Below are positions 1-7,104 of a stretch of 19,110 nucleotides of DNA, one piece after another. Within the stretch, counting starts at the first letter, position 1; every line of letters begins with the position of its first letter. The notes beneath the pieces are model-generated. The model made no database searches, was not told where the DNA came from, and worked only from the letters and a program-made list of their open reading frames with translations. Both the position numbers and the translations under genes were made by a program. The DNA is from PALSA-555 sp035468285 (GTDB lineage Bacteria; Actinomycetota; Acidimicrobiia; IMCC26256; PALSA-555): positions 1 through 19,110 of the forward strand of contig DATISY010000051.1 of the NCBI GenBank assembly GCA_035468285.1. Reading direction: 5' to 3'.

Positions 1-1856
1 ATGGGGACGGGCTCCTCCATGTCGTGCTTGACATCCTCGATGGCCCGCAGCTGGTCTGGGGTCTCCTCGAACGGGAAGGCCTCCTCGATCTCGTGCTGCC
101 ACGGCGTGTCCGCGCCGAAGGCGTGCCCCGGGCTCGCCAGCCGGCGCCGGTCCAGGACGACGAGCTCCTGGGCGATCTCGCGGGTCGCGGCCCGGACCCG
201 GGCCTGGGTGCGCTCGAAGTCGGCGCCGCCCATGCGGTGCAGCGTGGGGGTCTCGCCGCCGGTGTACCGCCGGACGATGCCGACCTGGTCGGTCGGGACG
301 TAGAGCTTGTCGCCGCCCTTGTACTCGAGGAGGAGGTAGTCCTTGGCGACGCCACCGATGGCGCGCTGCACCATCCCGCCGTAGCGAGCCACGCCGTGGG
401 TGTGGTGCACGACGTAGTCGCCCGGCTCGAGTGCGTCGTAGAGGTCCGCGCCGCGGCGCGCGCCCCGGGGCGCCCGGTGCACGCGGCGGCGGCCGGTGAG
501 GTCGGCTTCGGCGATGAGCGCGAGGCGCGGGCCGGGCAGGACGATGCCGCGGTCGAGGGGCGCGGCGGTGACACCGATGACCCCGGGGGCGACCGTGTTG
601 GGGGTGGCGTCGACGCCGTCGTCACCGAGGACTTGGACGAGGCGCGCCGCGGAGCCGCTGCCTTCGGCGGCGATGACGACCCGGTACCCGTCCGCGGCGA
701 GGCCACGGAGTCGGCGGGCGAGATGGTCGGCGTCGCCCGCGATGGGCGCGAACGCGGTGCCCGCGAGGTGCGCGGTGTCTGGTCCTTCGGGTGTGGCGAG
801 CAGCGCGGTCGCGCCGGCGCGGGTGTGGGCGAGGAGCCGGTCAAAGGGCAGCGACAGGCGCGGGAACGCCCCGGTGGCGCCCCAGGTTTGCGCGAGCGCG
901 GCGGCGAGGGACGCTTCCTCGTCGAGGAGCTCCTGGGCCCGGTCGCGCATCCGGTTCGGTTCGGCGAGGAGCACCACCGCGGGGTCGGGGAGCAGGTCGG
1001 GGAGGAGCCGTTCCTCGGGGGTGAGCCACGGCAGCCATGACTCCATCCCGTCGAACACCTGCCCGTTCGCGAGCCGCTCCCACTGCTCGGCACCCCACGG
1101 CGCCGCGGTCTGGAGCGCCTCGGCCCGGGCCCGCACCTCCGGGGTGGGGAGCAGCTCGCGCGCGGGGAAGATCTGCACCGCGTCGACGTCGTGGGTGGAG
1201 CGTTGGTCGGCGACGGCGAACGCCGAGAGTCGGTCGACCTCGTCGCCCCACAGGTCGATGCGGACCGGGTGGTCGTCGGTGACGGGGTACACGTCGACGA
1301 TCGAGCCTCGTACCGCGACCTCGCCGCGTCCTTCGACCTGGTACTCGCGCCGGTAGCCGACCGTGACGAGCGACTCGACGAGGGTGTCGCGGTCGACGAC
1401 CTGGCCCCCACGGACCTCGATCGGATGGACGTCTTCGACGTGCGGGCCGAGGCGCTGCACCAGCGCCCGGACCGGGGCGACGACGACGGTCGGGGCGGTG
1501 TCTCCCCCCTGGCGGAGCCGCCACAGCACGCGGACCCGCCGACCCATCGTCTCGAGCGAGGGCGACACCCGCTCGAACGGCAGGGTCTCCCACGCCGGGA
1601 ACCACTCCACGGAGTGCGGTGGGAGGAAGCAGCCGAGGTCGTGCGCGAGGCGGTCGGCGTCGGCGCCGGTGGGGGTGGCCACGAGGATCGGCCGGCGGGT
1701 GCTGACACCGGCGAGGGCGGCGACGAAGATGGCCCGGGCCGCGGCGGGGACGGCGGCCGTCGGGGCGCGAGCGACCACAGCCCGGACGGTGTCGTCGCCC
1801 GCGAGGAGCGGGGCGAGGGCAGCGAGCGGGGCGAGGGGGGCGGTGGTGTTGGTCAT
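1..1856 (-). CDS. mfd: Transcription-repair coupling factor Mfd, N-terminal part (cut by window edge)
   Basis: Mfd is the DNA translocase that removes RNA polymerase stalled at lesions and recruits UvrA. About 618 residues are present. The first ~450 correspond to the UvrB-like and linker domains (for example WFPAWETLPFERVSPS near residue 90, and VEGRGEVAVRGSIVDVYPV near 180). From about residue 475 comes the RNA-polymerase-interacting CarD-like domain (EPGDYVVHHTHGVARYGG, then DKLYVPTDQ). The window ends at FPFEETPDQLRAIEDVK, just before the Walker A motif of the translocase. The family is usually about 1,150-1,230 residues, so roughly half is missing only because of the window edge. The ATG at 1856 has no clear Shine-Dalgarno, and no other in-frame start lies between it and the candidate promoter at 1907-1912. 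Pth ends 93 bases upstream. Confidence 0.95.
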   Translation of the reverse strand, partial: MTNTTAPLAPLAALAPLLAGDDTVRAVVARAPTAAVPAAARAIFVAALAGVSTRRPILVATPTGADADRLAHDLGCFLPPHSVEWFPAWETLPFERVSPSLETMGRRVRVLWRLRQGGDTAPTVVVAPVRALVQRLGPHVEDVHPIEVRGGQVVDRDTLVESLVTVGYRREYQVEGRGEVAVRGSIVDVYPVTDDHPVRIDLWGDEVDRLSAFAVADQRSTHDVDAVQIFPARELLPTPEVRARAEALQTAAPWGAEQWERLANGQVFDGMESWLPWLTPEERLLPDLLPDPAVVLLAEPNRMRDRAQELLDEEASLAAALAQTWGATGAFPRLSLPFDRLLAHTRAGATALLATPEGPDTAHLAGTAFAPIAGDADHLARRLRGLAADGYRVVIAAEGSGSAARLVQVLGDDGVDATPNTVAPGVIGVTAAPLDRGIVLPGPRLALIAEADLTGRRRVHRAPRGARRGADLYDALEPGDYVVHHTHGVARYGGMVQRAIGGVAKDYLLLEYKGGDKLYVPTDQVGIVRRYTGGETPTLHRMGGADFERTQARVRAATREIAQELVVLDRRRLASPGHAFGADTPWQHEIEEAFPFEETPDQLRAIEDVKHDMEEPVP

Positions 1857-1906
1857 GGCGCGCGACGGCGCCGGGAGCGCAGGGCGCGCCCCCGGGACCG
1901 GGTCCG

Positions 1907-1912
1907 AGACTA
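1907..1912 (-). promoter_or_regulatory. Candidate -10 box (GGTAGTCT) for mfd
   Basis: The minus strand reads GGTAGTCTCGG, closely matching the GGTAGCCTCG in front of the YchF-like gene and the tRNA gene. It lies about 50 bases before the mfd ATG, which would leave a GC-rich leader of about 44 bases. No convincing -35 element was seen. This is inferred from similarity within the window. Confidence 0.4.
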
Positions 1913-1949
1913 CCGACGGCGCGGGCGACCGGACGCGGCGGCGGTGGCC

Positions 1950-2579
1950 TCAGGCGTCGGGGGCCGAGGTGGAACCGTTGAAGCGGTTCATGGCCGCGTC
2001 GACGCCGTCGGTGGCGATGACCTCGACGGCGTCGGCGGCCTGTTGGAGGGTGACGTCGATCTCGGCGCGTTCCCGCTTCGAGAACCGGGACAGGACATGG
2101 TTGGCGCCTCGCTCCTTCGAGCCCGGCTTGTCGACACCGACGCGGACGCGGGTGAAGGCGTCGCTGTGGAGGTGGTCCTTGACGGACCGGAGTCCGTTGT
2201 GGCCGGCGAGGCCGCCGCCGGCCTTGACCCGCAGCGCGGCGACGGGGAGGTCGAGCTCGTCGTGGACGATGACGACCTGTTCGGGGGCGACGCCGTAGCG
2301 GCGGACGAGGCGCCGGACCGCGTCACCGGAGTCGTTCATCCACTGGTCGGGGACGGCGAGCGCGACGCGGTGGCCCACGATGGTGACCTCGTCGGCGTGG
2401 GCGCGTTCCTTGCCCGACCGGAGCTTGGCGCCGTGTCGCGCCGCGAGGATCTCGACGACGTCGGCGCCGACGTTGTGGCGGCTGTGGGCGTACTCGGCGC
2501 CGGGGTTGCCGAGACCGACCACGAGCAGGTCGGCGGGCGTCCCGGTGCGCGCCGGCGGTGAGCCCCGCCGCCGCAACAC
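1950..2579 (-). CDS. pth: Peptidyl-tRNA hydrolase
   Basis: Pth cleaves the ester bond of peptidyl-tRNAs that drop off the ribosome, recycling tRNA in the cytoplasm. The 209-residue protein has all the family landmarks: VVGLGNPGAEY followed by the catalytic His in SRHNVG (His35), Asn in QWMNDSG, HDELDLP with the catalytic-site Asp, and GHNGLRS. Length is normal, with about 15 extra N-terminal residues. The ATG lies 3 bases after the rplY stop, and the pair rplY-pth is conserved in actinobacteria, so the two are almost certainly co-transcribed. The segment before MN (VPDQW) differs from the commoner PxTFMN but keeps the Asn. Confidence 0.96.
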   Translation of the reverse strand: MLRRRGSPPARTGTPADLLVVGLGNPGAEYAHSRHNVGADVVEILAARHGAKLRSGKERAHADEVTIVGHRVALAVPDQWMNDSGDAVRRLVRRYGVAPEQVVIVHDELDLPVAALRVKAGGGLAGHNGLRSVKDHLHSDAFTRVRVGVDKPGSKERGANHVLSRFSKRERAEIDVTLQQAADAVEVIATDGVDAAMNRFNGSTSAPDA

Positions 2580-2582
2580 GCG

Positions 2583-3251
2583 CTACTCCCCGCCGGCCTC
2601 GTCGCCGCTGGGGGCTTCGGCGGCGGGGGCTGCTTCGCCGGCTTCGCCCTCGGCGGCTTCGCCCTCTTCGCCTTCGCCCTCGGCGGCTTCCTCGACCTCG
2701 GCGACGCGCGGGGCCACGACCTGGGCGATGAGGGCATCGGGTTCGATGGTGGCGGTCACGCCGGAAGGGAGGGGGATGGCGTCGAGGTGGATCTGGTCGC
2801 CGATGTCCATGGTGGCCACGTCGACCTCGATCGAGCCGGGGATGTCCTGGGGCATGGCCTCGATCGGGAGGCCGAAGACCAGCTGCTCGAGGAGGCCGCC
2901 GTTGCGGACACCCTCGGGCTCGCCGACGAGGTGGAGCGCGACTTCGGCGCTCACGGCGACGTCGGTGCGGACGCGGATGAAGTCGAGGTGCACGAGGTCA
3001 CCTCGGGTGGGATGGCGTTGCACCTGGCGGGCGAGGGTGAGCTGGTCATCGCCGTCGAGGCGGAGCCGGATCAAGGTGTTGGCGCCGTGGGCGAGGATGT
3101 GGCCGAGCTCCCGTGACGGGACCGTCACCGTGACGGTGTCGCCGCCGAGGCCGTAGACCACCGCGGGCACGAGGCCGGCGCGCCGCAGCCGTCCCGCGGG
3201 GCGGGAGCCGCGGTCGGCCCGGGGCTCAGCGGTGAGGACTTCCTCGGCCAT
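2583..3251 (-). CDS. rplY: Large-subunit ribosomal protein bL25 (TL5/Ctc type)
   Basis: bL25 binds 5S rRNA in the central protuberance. The 222-residue protein is the long two-domain Ctc/TL5 form. The 5S-binding N-terminal beta domain occupies roughly residues 1-95 (SRPAGRLRRAGLVPAVVYG, then HLDFIRV). The C-terminal domain (HLVGEPEGVRNGGLLEQ, then PIEAMPQDIPGSIEVDV) runs to about 185. The last ~35 residues are a low-complexity acidic tail of Glu, Gly and Ala. I chose the ATG at 3251 because homology begins there and AAAGG lies about 11 bases before it. The reading frame stays open upstream to 3524, but that stretch runs into prs and has no resemblance to L25. A candidate promoter lies in the 169-base gap after prs. 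Confidence 0.95.
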   Translation of the reverse strand: MAEEVLTAEPRADRGSRPAGRLRRAGLVPAVVYGLGGDTVTVTVPSRELGHILAHGANTLIRLRLDGDDQLTLARQVQRHPTRGDLVHLDFIRVRTDVAVSAEVALHLVGEPEGVRNGGLLEQLVFGLPIEAMPQDIPGSIEVDVATMDIGDQIHLDAIPLPSGVTATIEPDALIAQVVAPRVAEVEEAAEGEGEEGEAAEGEAGEAAPAAEAPSGDEAGGE

Positions 3252-3285
3252 GGCTGGACACGCCTTTCGAAACGGGGGACTGCCC

Positions 3286-3315
3286 ATTCTGCTCGCGGGA
3301 CGCACCCCGCGCCAA
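3286..3315 (-). promoter_or_regulatory. Candidate promoter for rplY-pth
   Basis: In the prs-rplY gap the minus strand carries TTGGCG (3315-3310) and CAGAAT (3291-3286), separated by 18 bases. This is a reasonable sigma70-type arrangement about 35 bases before the rplY ATG. It suggests rplY-pth can be expressed separately from glmU-prs. Confidence 0.4.
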
Positions 3316-3359
3316 GCGGTGGCCGGGAAACGGTGGGAACGAGGGCCTGGGGGTGCTCC

Positions 3360-3375
3360 GACGCCCGACGGCGTC
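3360..3375 (-). terminator. Short inverted repeat after prs
   Basis: GACGCC and GGCGTC form a perfect 6-bp stem with a 4-base loop, 45 bases beyond the prs stop. There is no T-tract, so it would be at best a weak or factor-assisted terminator. Confidence 0.3.
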
Positions 3376-3420
3376 CAGCATCGACTCGTCTCGCGGCGGA
3401 GAGTCGTCGTTGGGATCGGT

Positions 3421-4413
3421 CTAGAAGTTGTCCCCGCGGAAGATCTCACTGACGCTGGAGTCCTCGAACACCGCGTCGATGGCCTCGGCGATGATCGGCG
3501 CGATGGAGAGCACGGTGAGCGCATCCCAGCGTTTCTCGTCCGGGATGGGGAGCGTGTTGGTGACCACGACCTCGCGGATCGGCGCGTTCTTGAGCCGGTC
3601 CACGGCCGGGCCCGACAGCACCCCGTGGGTGGCGGCGACGATCACCTCGGCCGCGCCGCGGGTGTGGAGCAGGTCGGCGGCGGAGCTGATGGTGCCGGCG
3701 GTGTCGATCATGTCGTCCACGAGGATGCAGGAGCGGCCCTCGACGTCGCCGACGACCTCGACCGCGACCGCCAGGTTGTGCAGCCCCTTCGGTCGGCGCT
3801 TGTCGATGAAGGCGAGCTCGGCCTCGATCTTGTGGTCGGCGAGCTTGTTGGCGAACCGGCGGGCCAGCTTGCCCCCGCCGGCGTCCGGGGAGACGACGGT
3901 GACATCGGGGGCGACGACCTCGGCGAGGTGGTTGGTGAGGAGCGGCACGGCTGTGAGGTGATCGACGGGCATGTCGAAGAACCCCTGGATCTGTCCGGTG
4001 TGGAGGTCGACGGTCACGACCCGGTCGGCGCCGGCGGCGGTGAGGAGGTCGGCGAGGAGCCGGGCGGTGATCGGCTCCCGGCCTTCGGCTTTTCGGTCCT
4101 GGCGGGCGTACGCGTAGAAGGGGCACACCGCGGTGATCCGCTTCGCGGAGGCGCGCTTCGCGGCGTCGATCATGATGAGCTGCTCGATGATGCGGTCGTT
4201 GATGGGTTCGCAGTGGCTCTGGATGACGAACACGTCGGCGCCGCGGATGCTCTCGCCGTACCGGCAGTAGAGCTCGCCGTTGGCGAAGCTCGACAGCACG
4301 ACGGAGCCGAGCGGGACCTTCAGGCAGTTCGCGATCTCCGCGGAGACGTCGTCGTTGCCGCGTCCGGCGAAGAGCATGAGCCGCTTCGTTGGGGTGAACT
4401 CCAGGTGCGTCAT
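3421..4413 (-). CDS. prs: Ribose-phosphate pyrophosphokinase (PRPP synthetase)
   Basis: This enzyme transfers pyrophosphate from ATP to ribose 5-phosphate to make PRPP for nucleotide, His and Trp synthesis. The 330-residue protein has the class I landmarks: FANGELYCRYGESIRGADVF (residues 43-62), the ATP-site segment FYAYARQDRK (99-108), VDLHTGQIQGFFDMPVDHL (135-153), FIDKRRP with the catalytic-loop Lys205, and the PRPP-binding motif CILVDDMIDTAGT (229-241). Length is normal for the family. Its ATG overlaps the glmU stop in ATGA, indicating translational coupling. glmU-prs is a conserved pair in actinobacteria and many Firmicutes. Confidence 0.97.
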   Translation of the reverse strand: MTHLEFTPTKRLMLFAGRGNDDVSAEIANCLKVPLGSVVLSSFANGELYCRYGESIRGADVFVIQSHCEPINDRIIEQLIMIDAAKRASAKRITAVCPFYAYARQDRKAEGREPITARLLADLLTAAGADRVVTVDLHTGQIQGFFDMPVDHLTAVPLLTNHLAEVVAPDVTVVSPDAGGGKLARRFANKLADHKIEAELAFIDKRRPKGLHNLAVAVEVVGDVEGRSCILVDDMIDTAGTISSAADLLHTRGAAEVIVAATHGVLSGPAVDRLKNAPIREVVVTNTLPIPDEKRWDALTVLSIAPIIAEAIDAVFEDSSVSEIFRGDNF

Positions 4414-5849
4414 GGGCGCGCGTCGTCCTCCTCGGCCTGGCGGCGGGATTCGACCCAGCCCTCTTCGACGCGGGCCGGGACGCCCTTGGCGAGCGCGCCG
4501 GGCGGGACGTCGTCGGTGACGACCGCGCCCGCCGCGGTGTACGCGTCGTCACCGACCTCCACGGGCGCGACGAGCACCGTGTTTGATCCGATGCGGGCGT
4601 CACGGCCGACCTTGGTGCGGTGCTTGGACCGACCATCGAAGTTGGCGGTGATGGTCCCAGCACCGATGTTCGCGCCCGGCCCGATCTCGGCGTCACCGAC
4701 GTACGCGAGGTGCGGGACCTTCGCGCCGTCGCCGATGTCGGCGTTCTTGGTCTCGACGAAGGTGCCGACGTGCGCGCCGACGCCGATTCGGGTCCCGGGG
4801 CGCAGCGACACCCACGGGCCGATCGTGGCGCCGTCGCCGATCTCGGTCTCGCGGGCCACGGTCTGCTGGATGACGGCGTCCTCGCCGACGATGGTGTCCA
4901 CCAGGCGGCAGTGGGGGCCGATGACGGTGCGGGCCCCGACCGCGGTGCGGCCCTCGAGCATGGTGCCGGGCAGTAGGCGCACCTCGGCTTCGAGGTCGAC
5001 GGACGCGTCGATGTAGGTCGTGTCGGGGTCGGTCATCGCGACGCCTTCCCGCATCCAGTACCGGTTGATGCGGCCCCGCAGCACCGCTTCGGCCTCGGCG
5101 AGCTGGGCCCGGTCGTTGACCCCGAGGGTCTCGGTGGCGTCGTCGGCGACGGTGCCGACGACGACGTGCCCGGTGGAGCGCAGCACCCCGACGACGTCGG
5201 TCAGGTAGTACTCGCCCTGCGCGTTCTCGGGGTCGAGGCGCCGGAGCGCGGGCGCGAGGAGGCCCCGCCGGAAGCAGTAGATGGACGAGTTCACCTCGGT
5301 GATCTCGAGCTCGGCGTCGTTGGCGTCGGGCTGCTCCACGATGCGGTCGACAGCGCCGCGCGCGTCGCGCACGATGCGGCCGTACCCGGTGGGGTCGTCG
5401 AGCTCCGCGGTGAGGACCGTGGCCGCGGCGTCGGCGAGGCGGTGCTCGGTGGCGAGCTGGGCGAGGGTCTCGGCGCGGAGCAGCGGGGTGTCGCCGGTGA
5501 GGACGAGGACGTCGTCTTCACCATCGAGGTCGAAGCCGGACCCGGTGAGGCCGACGCTGGCCGCGTCGCCCGTTCCGCGCTGGAAGCGCTGCTCGACGAA
5601 CTCGATCGGGATCTCGGTGGCGAGCTGCTCCTGGACCGTCTTGGTGACCGACTCGGCGCCGTGCCCGACCACGATGACGATGCGAGCCAGCGGGAGCTCG
5701 GCGAGCCGGTCCAGGACGTGGAGGATCATGGGTCGCCCGCAGAGCGGGTGCAGCACCTTCGGCGTCGCGGAGCGCATGCGGGTGCCTTCCCCGGCGGCGA
5801 GCACCACCGCGGCGAGCGGTCGGTAGGCCAGTTCGGTCACCCCTTCCAT
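4410..5849 (-). CDS. glmU: Bifunctional GlmU: GlcNAc-1-P uridyltransferase and glucosamine-1-P acetyltransferase
   Basis: GlmU makes UDP-GlcNAc, the precursor of peptidoglycan. The N-terminal nucleotidyltransferase domain starts with AVVLAAGEGTRMRS (about residues 14-27) and PKVLHPLCGRPM. LTGDTPLL marks the metal-binding Asp. From about residue 260 comes the left-handed beta-helix acetyltransferase domain, with VETKNADIGDGAKVPHLAYV (catalytic His) and ANIGAGTITANFDG. With the ATG at 5849 the product is 479 residues, normal for the family. The start is uncertain: ATG 5858 and GTG 5840 are in frame and none has a well-spaced Shine-Dalgarno. The frame remains open through the tRNA gene to 6143, but that extension cannot be coding. 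The gene starts about 30 bases after the tRNA, so read-through from the tRNA promoter is plausible. Confidence 0.96.
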   Translation of the reverse strand: MEGVTELAYRPLAAVVLAAGEGTRMRSATPKVLHPLCGRPMILHVLDRLAELPLARIVIVVGHGAESVTKTVQEQLATEIPIEFVEQRFQRGTGDAASVGLTGSGFDLDGEDDVLVLTGDTPLLRAETLAQLATEHRLADAAATVLTAELDDPTGYGRIVRDARGAVDRIVEQPDANDAELEITEVNSSIYCFRRGLLAPALRRLDPENAQGEYYLTDVVGVLRSTGHVVVGTVADDATETLGVNDRAQLAEAEAVLRGRINRYWMREGVAMTDPDTTYIDASVDLEAEVRLLPGTMLEGRTAVGARTVIGPHCRLVDTIVGEDAVIQQTVARETEIGDGATIGPWVSLRPGTRIGVGAHVGTFVETKNADIGDGAKVPHLAYVGDAEIGPGANIGAGTITANFDGRSKHRTKVGRDARIGSNTVLVAPVEVGDDAYTAAGAVVTDDVPPGALAKGVPARVEEGWVESRRQAEEDDARP

Positions 5850-5878
5850 GACACCCATTGAAGTCTGCGACGGCGTCG

Positions 5879-5949
5879 CTCGGGGGCGAGGTTTCGAACC
5901 TCGACTTGGGACTCCAAAGGACCCCGTGCTGCCGTTACACCACCCCCGA
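5879..5949 (-). tRNA. tRNA-Gln (anticodon UUG)
   Basis: The 71-base cloverleaf was folded by eye. Acceptor stem TCGGGGG/CCCCCGA has seven pairs. The D arm is GTGT-AACGGCA-GCAC. The anticodon loop CTTTGGA gives TTG, read as Gln. The T arm is CGAGG-TTCGAAA-CCTCG and the discriminator base is G73, as expected for tRNA-Gln. CCA is not encoded. The anticodon stem GGGTC/GTCCC has one T-T mismatch at positions 30-40; all other stems are intact. Confidence 0.93.
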
Positions 5950-5967
5950 CAAGGTTCTCGTGAGGCG

Positions 5968-5973
5968 AGGCTA
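5968..5973 (-). promoter_or_regulatory. Candidate -10 box for tRNA-Gln (and glmU)
   Basis: The minus strand reads GGTAGCCTCGCC, the same 12 bases found directly before the YchF-like gene (13945-13934). It would start transcription about 10-12 bases before the tRNA 5' end. No clear -35 was identified. Confidence 0.45.
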
Positions 5974-6028
5974 CCCCGGGTCTCGGCGCCAACCGTGGTG
6001 CGATTGTGACTCGAGCCCGCTTCGCAGG

Positions 6029-6034
6029 TACCGT
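6029..6034 (+). promoter_or_regulatory. Candidate -10 box for the bS22 gene
   Basis: GGTACCGT ends 11 bases before the ATG, which would give a transcript with a leader of only about 4-5 bases. TTGTGA at 6004-6009 is a possible but widely spaced (19 bases) -35. No Shine-Dalgarno is present, which fits near-leaderless translation. Confidence 0.4.
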
Positions 6035-6045
6035 GCTTGTCACTC

Positions 6046-6147
6046 ATGGGATCCCTGATCAAGAAGCGCCGCAAGCGCATGCGCAAGAAGAAGCACAAGA
6101 AGCTGCTGAAGAAGACCCGCTGGCAGCGTCGCCAGCAGGGCAAGTAG
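6046..6147 (+). CDS. Small ribosomal subunit protein bS22 (AURKAIP1/COX24-domain small basic protein)
   Basis: This is a 33-residue, extremely basic protein, beginning MGSLIKKRRKRMRKKKHKK and ending RRQQGK. It matches the actinobacterial bS22 pattern, xxIKKRRKRMxKKKHxKLLxxTRxQRR, a peptide first placed in mycobacterial 30S structures and related to the COX24/AURKAIP1 C-terminal domain. The ATG is the only sensible start. It is the only plus-strand gene in the left half of the window. It is divergent from the tRNA-glmU unit and convergent with ispE, with a strong stem-loop right after its stop. The identification is from sequence pattern; presence in the ribosome of this organism is inferred. 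Confidence 0.9.
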   Translation: MGSLIKKRRKRMRKKKHKKLLKKTRWQRRQQGK

Positions 6148-6151
6148 CCCG

Positions 6152-6175
6152 ACGGCCGCCCGGCAGGGCGGCCGT
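6152..6175. terminator. Perfect stem-loop between convergent bS22 gene and ispE
   Basis: ACGGCCGCCC and GGGCGGCCGT form a perfect 10-bp stem with loop GGCA, 4 bases after the bS22 stop and 14 bases past the ispE stop. Only TTCC follows on the plus strand, so it lacks a real U-tract. Its position suits a bidirectional terminator or an mRNA 3'-end stabiliser. Confidence 0.75.
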
Positions 6176-6189
6176 TCCGCGTCCGGCGT

Positions 6190-7104
6190 TCAGGCCGAGA
6201 GCCGCACCCCGTGCGCCGCGGCCGAGGTCGCCGAGGCCGGGACCCGCAGCTTCGAGCTGATGCGGTTCGCCAGCTTCCCGGCGTCGGCGACGGTCTTCAC
6301 GTCGGGGATCACGGCGTACGCCGAGCCGCTCCCGGCCAGGATGACGGGCGCTTGGGCCACCTCCTCGAGCTGCTGGCGGAACTCGGGCAGGCGGGGCTCG
6401 ACGTGCTCCGCGGCGGCTTCGAGGTCGTTGGCCAGCCCGGTGATGATCCCGGCGACCGCGGGCGGGGCGGCGATGCGCCGCTGCGTGATCGGGCCGCCGA
6501 GCTCGTCCCACGCGCGGTACACGTCGGGGGTCGAGATCCGGAAGCGGGGCAGGACGACGACGAGGGGGAGCTGGCCGTCGAGGGTGACCGCCTCGAGCTG
6601 CTCGCCCCGACCGCGCATCCACGCGGCGCCGCCCTGGATGCAGAACGGGACGTCGGAGCCGACGTTGGCGCCGAGCTCGAGGAGCTCGTCGTCGCCGATG
6701 TCGATCTCGAGCATGCGCCGCACCGCGGCGAACGCGGCGGCGGCGTCGGCCGAGCCGCCGCCGAGGCCCGCGCCGGCGGGGATGCCCTTGCGGAGCCACA
6801 TGCGGACACCGTGCCCGGAGCGGCCGGCTCGGATCAGGAGGTCTTCGGCGGCGCGCACCGCGAGGTTGGTCGCGTCCTCGGGGACGCGCTCTGCGTCGCC
6901 GTCGACGCTGAAGGTGACACCCCCGGGGTGGGGGACCGCCTCGACCTCGAGGATGTCGTGGGGGTCGATGATCGACACGGCGAGCGCTTCGAGGTCGTGG
7001 TAGCCGTCCTCGCGTCGGCCGAGGACAGACAGGCTGAGGGTCAGCTTCGCGTAGGCCGTGGCGCGCACGTGCCCGAGGCGCCCGCTCTGGGTGAGCTCGT
7101 TCAC
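6190..7104 (-). CDS. ispE: 4-diphosphocytidyl-2-C-methyl-D-erythritol kinase
   Basis: IspE phosphorylates CDP-methylerythritol in the MEP route to isoprenoid precursors. The 304-residue protein is a GHMP kinase: N-terminal AYAKLTLSLSVLGRREDGYH with the substrate-site Lys and His, the ATP-binding glycine loop GIPAGAGLGGGSADAA (near residue 110), and SDVPFCIQGG with the catalytic Asp. GSGSAYAV near the C terminus is the third GHMP motif. The GTG at 7104 overlaps the rsmA stop in GTGA, which fixes the start and indicates coupling. rsmA-ispE adjacency is conserved in actinobacteria. The usual KxN near the N terminus is KLT here, a change not expected to abolish function. Confidence 0.96.
   Translation of the reverse strand: MNELTQSGRLGHVRATAYAKLTLSLSVLGRREDGYHDLEALAVSIIDPHDILEVEAVPHPGGVTFSVDGDAERVPEDATNLAVRAAEDLLIRAGRSGHGVRMWLRKGIPAGAGLGGGSADAAAAFAAVRRMLEIDIGDDELLELGANVGSDVPFCIQGGAAWMRGRGEQLEAVTLDGQLPLVVVLPRFRISTPDVYRAWDELGGPITQRRIAAPPAVAGIITGLANDLEAAAEHVEPRLPEFRQQLEEVAQAPVILAGSGSAYAVIPDVKTVADAGKLANRISSKLRVPASATSAAAHGVRLSA

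Noticed and set aside
24..1040. Long plus-strand open frame rich in Gly, Asp, Glu, Val opposite mfd
   Set aside because: It is the antisense shadow of mfd, which has clear domain homology. Long spurious frames are expected at this GC content.
3232..5016. 594-codon plus-strand open frame
   Set aside because: It lies opposite prs and glmU, both of which have complete motifs. Its composition is the usual antisense Gly/Asp/Val/Arg mixture and it has no ribosome binding site.
5850..6143. N-terminal extension of GlmU by about 98 residues
   Set aside because: It would run through the tRNA-Gln gene and the antisense of bS22, and normal GlmU homology starts near 5810.
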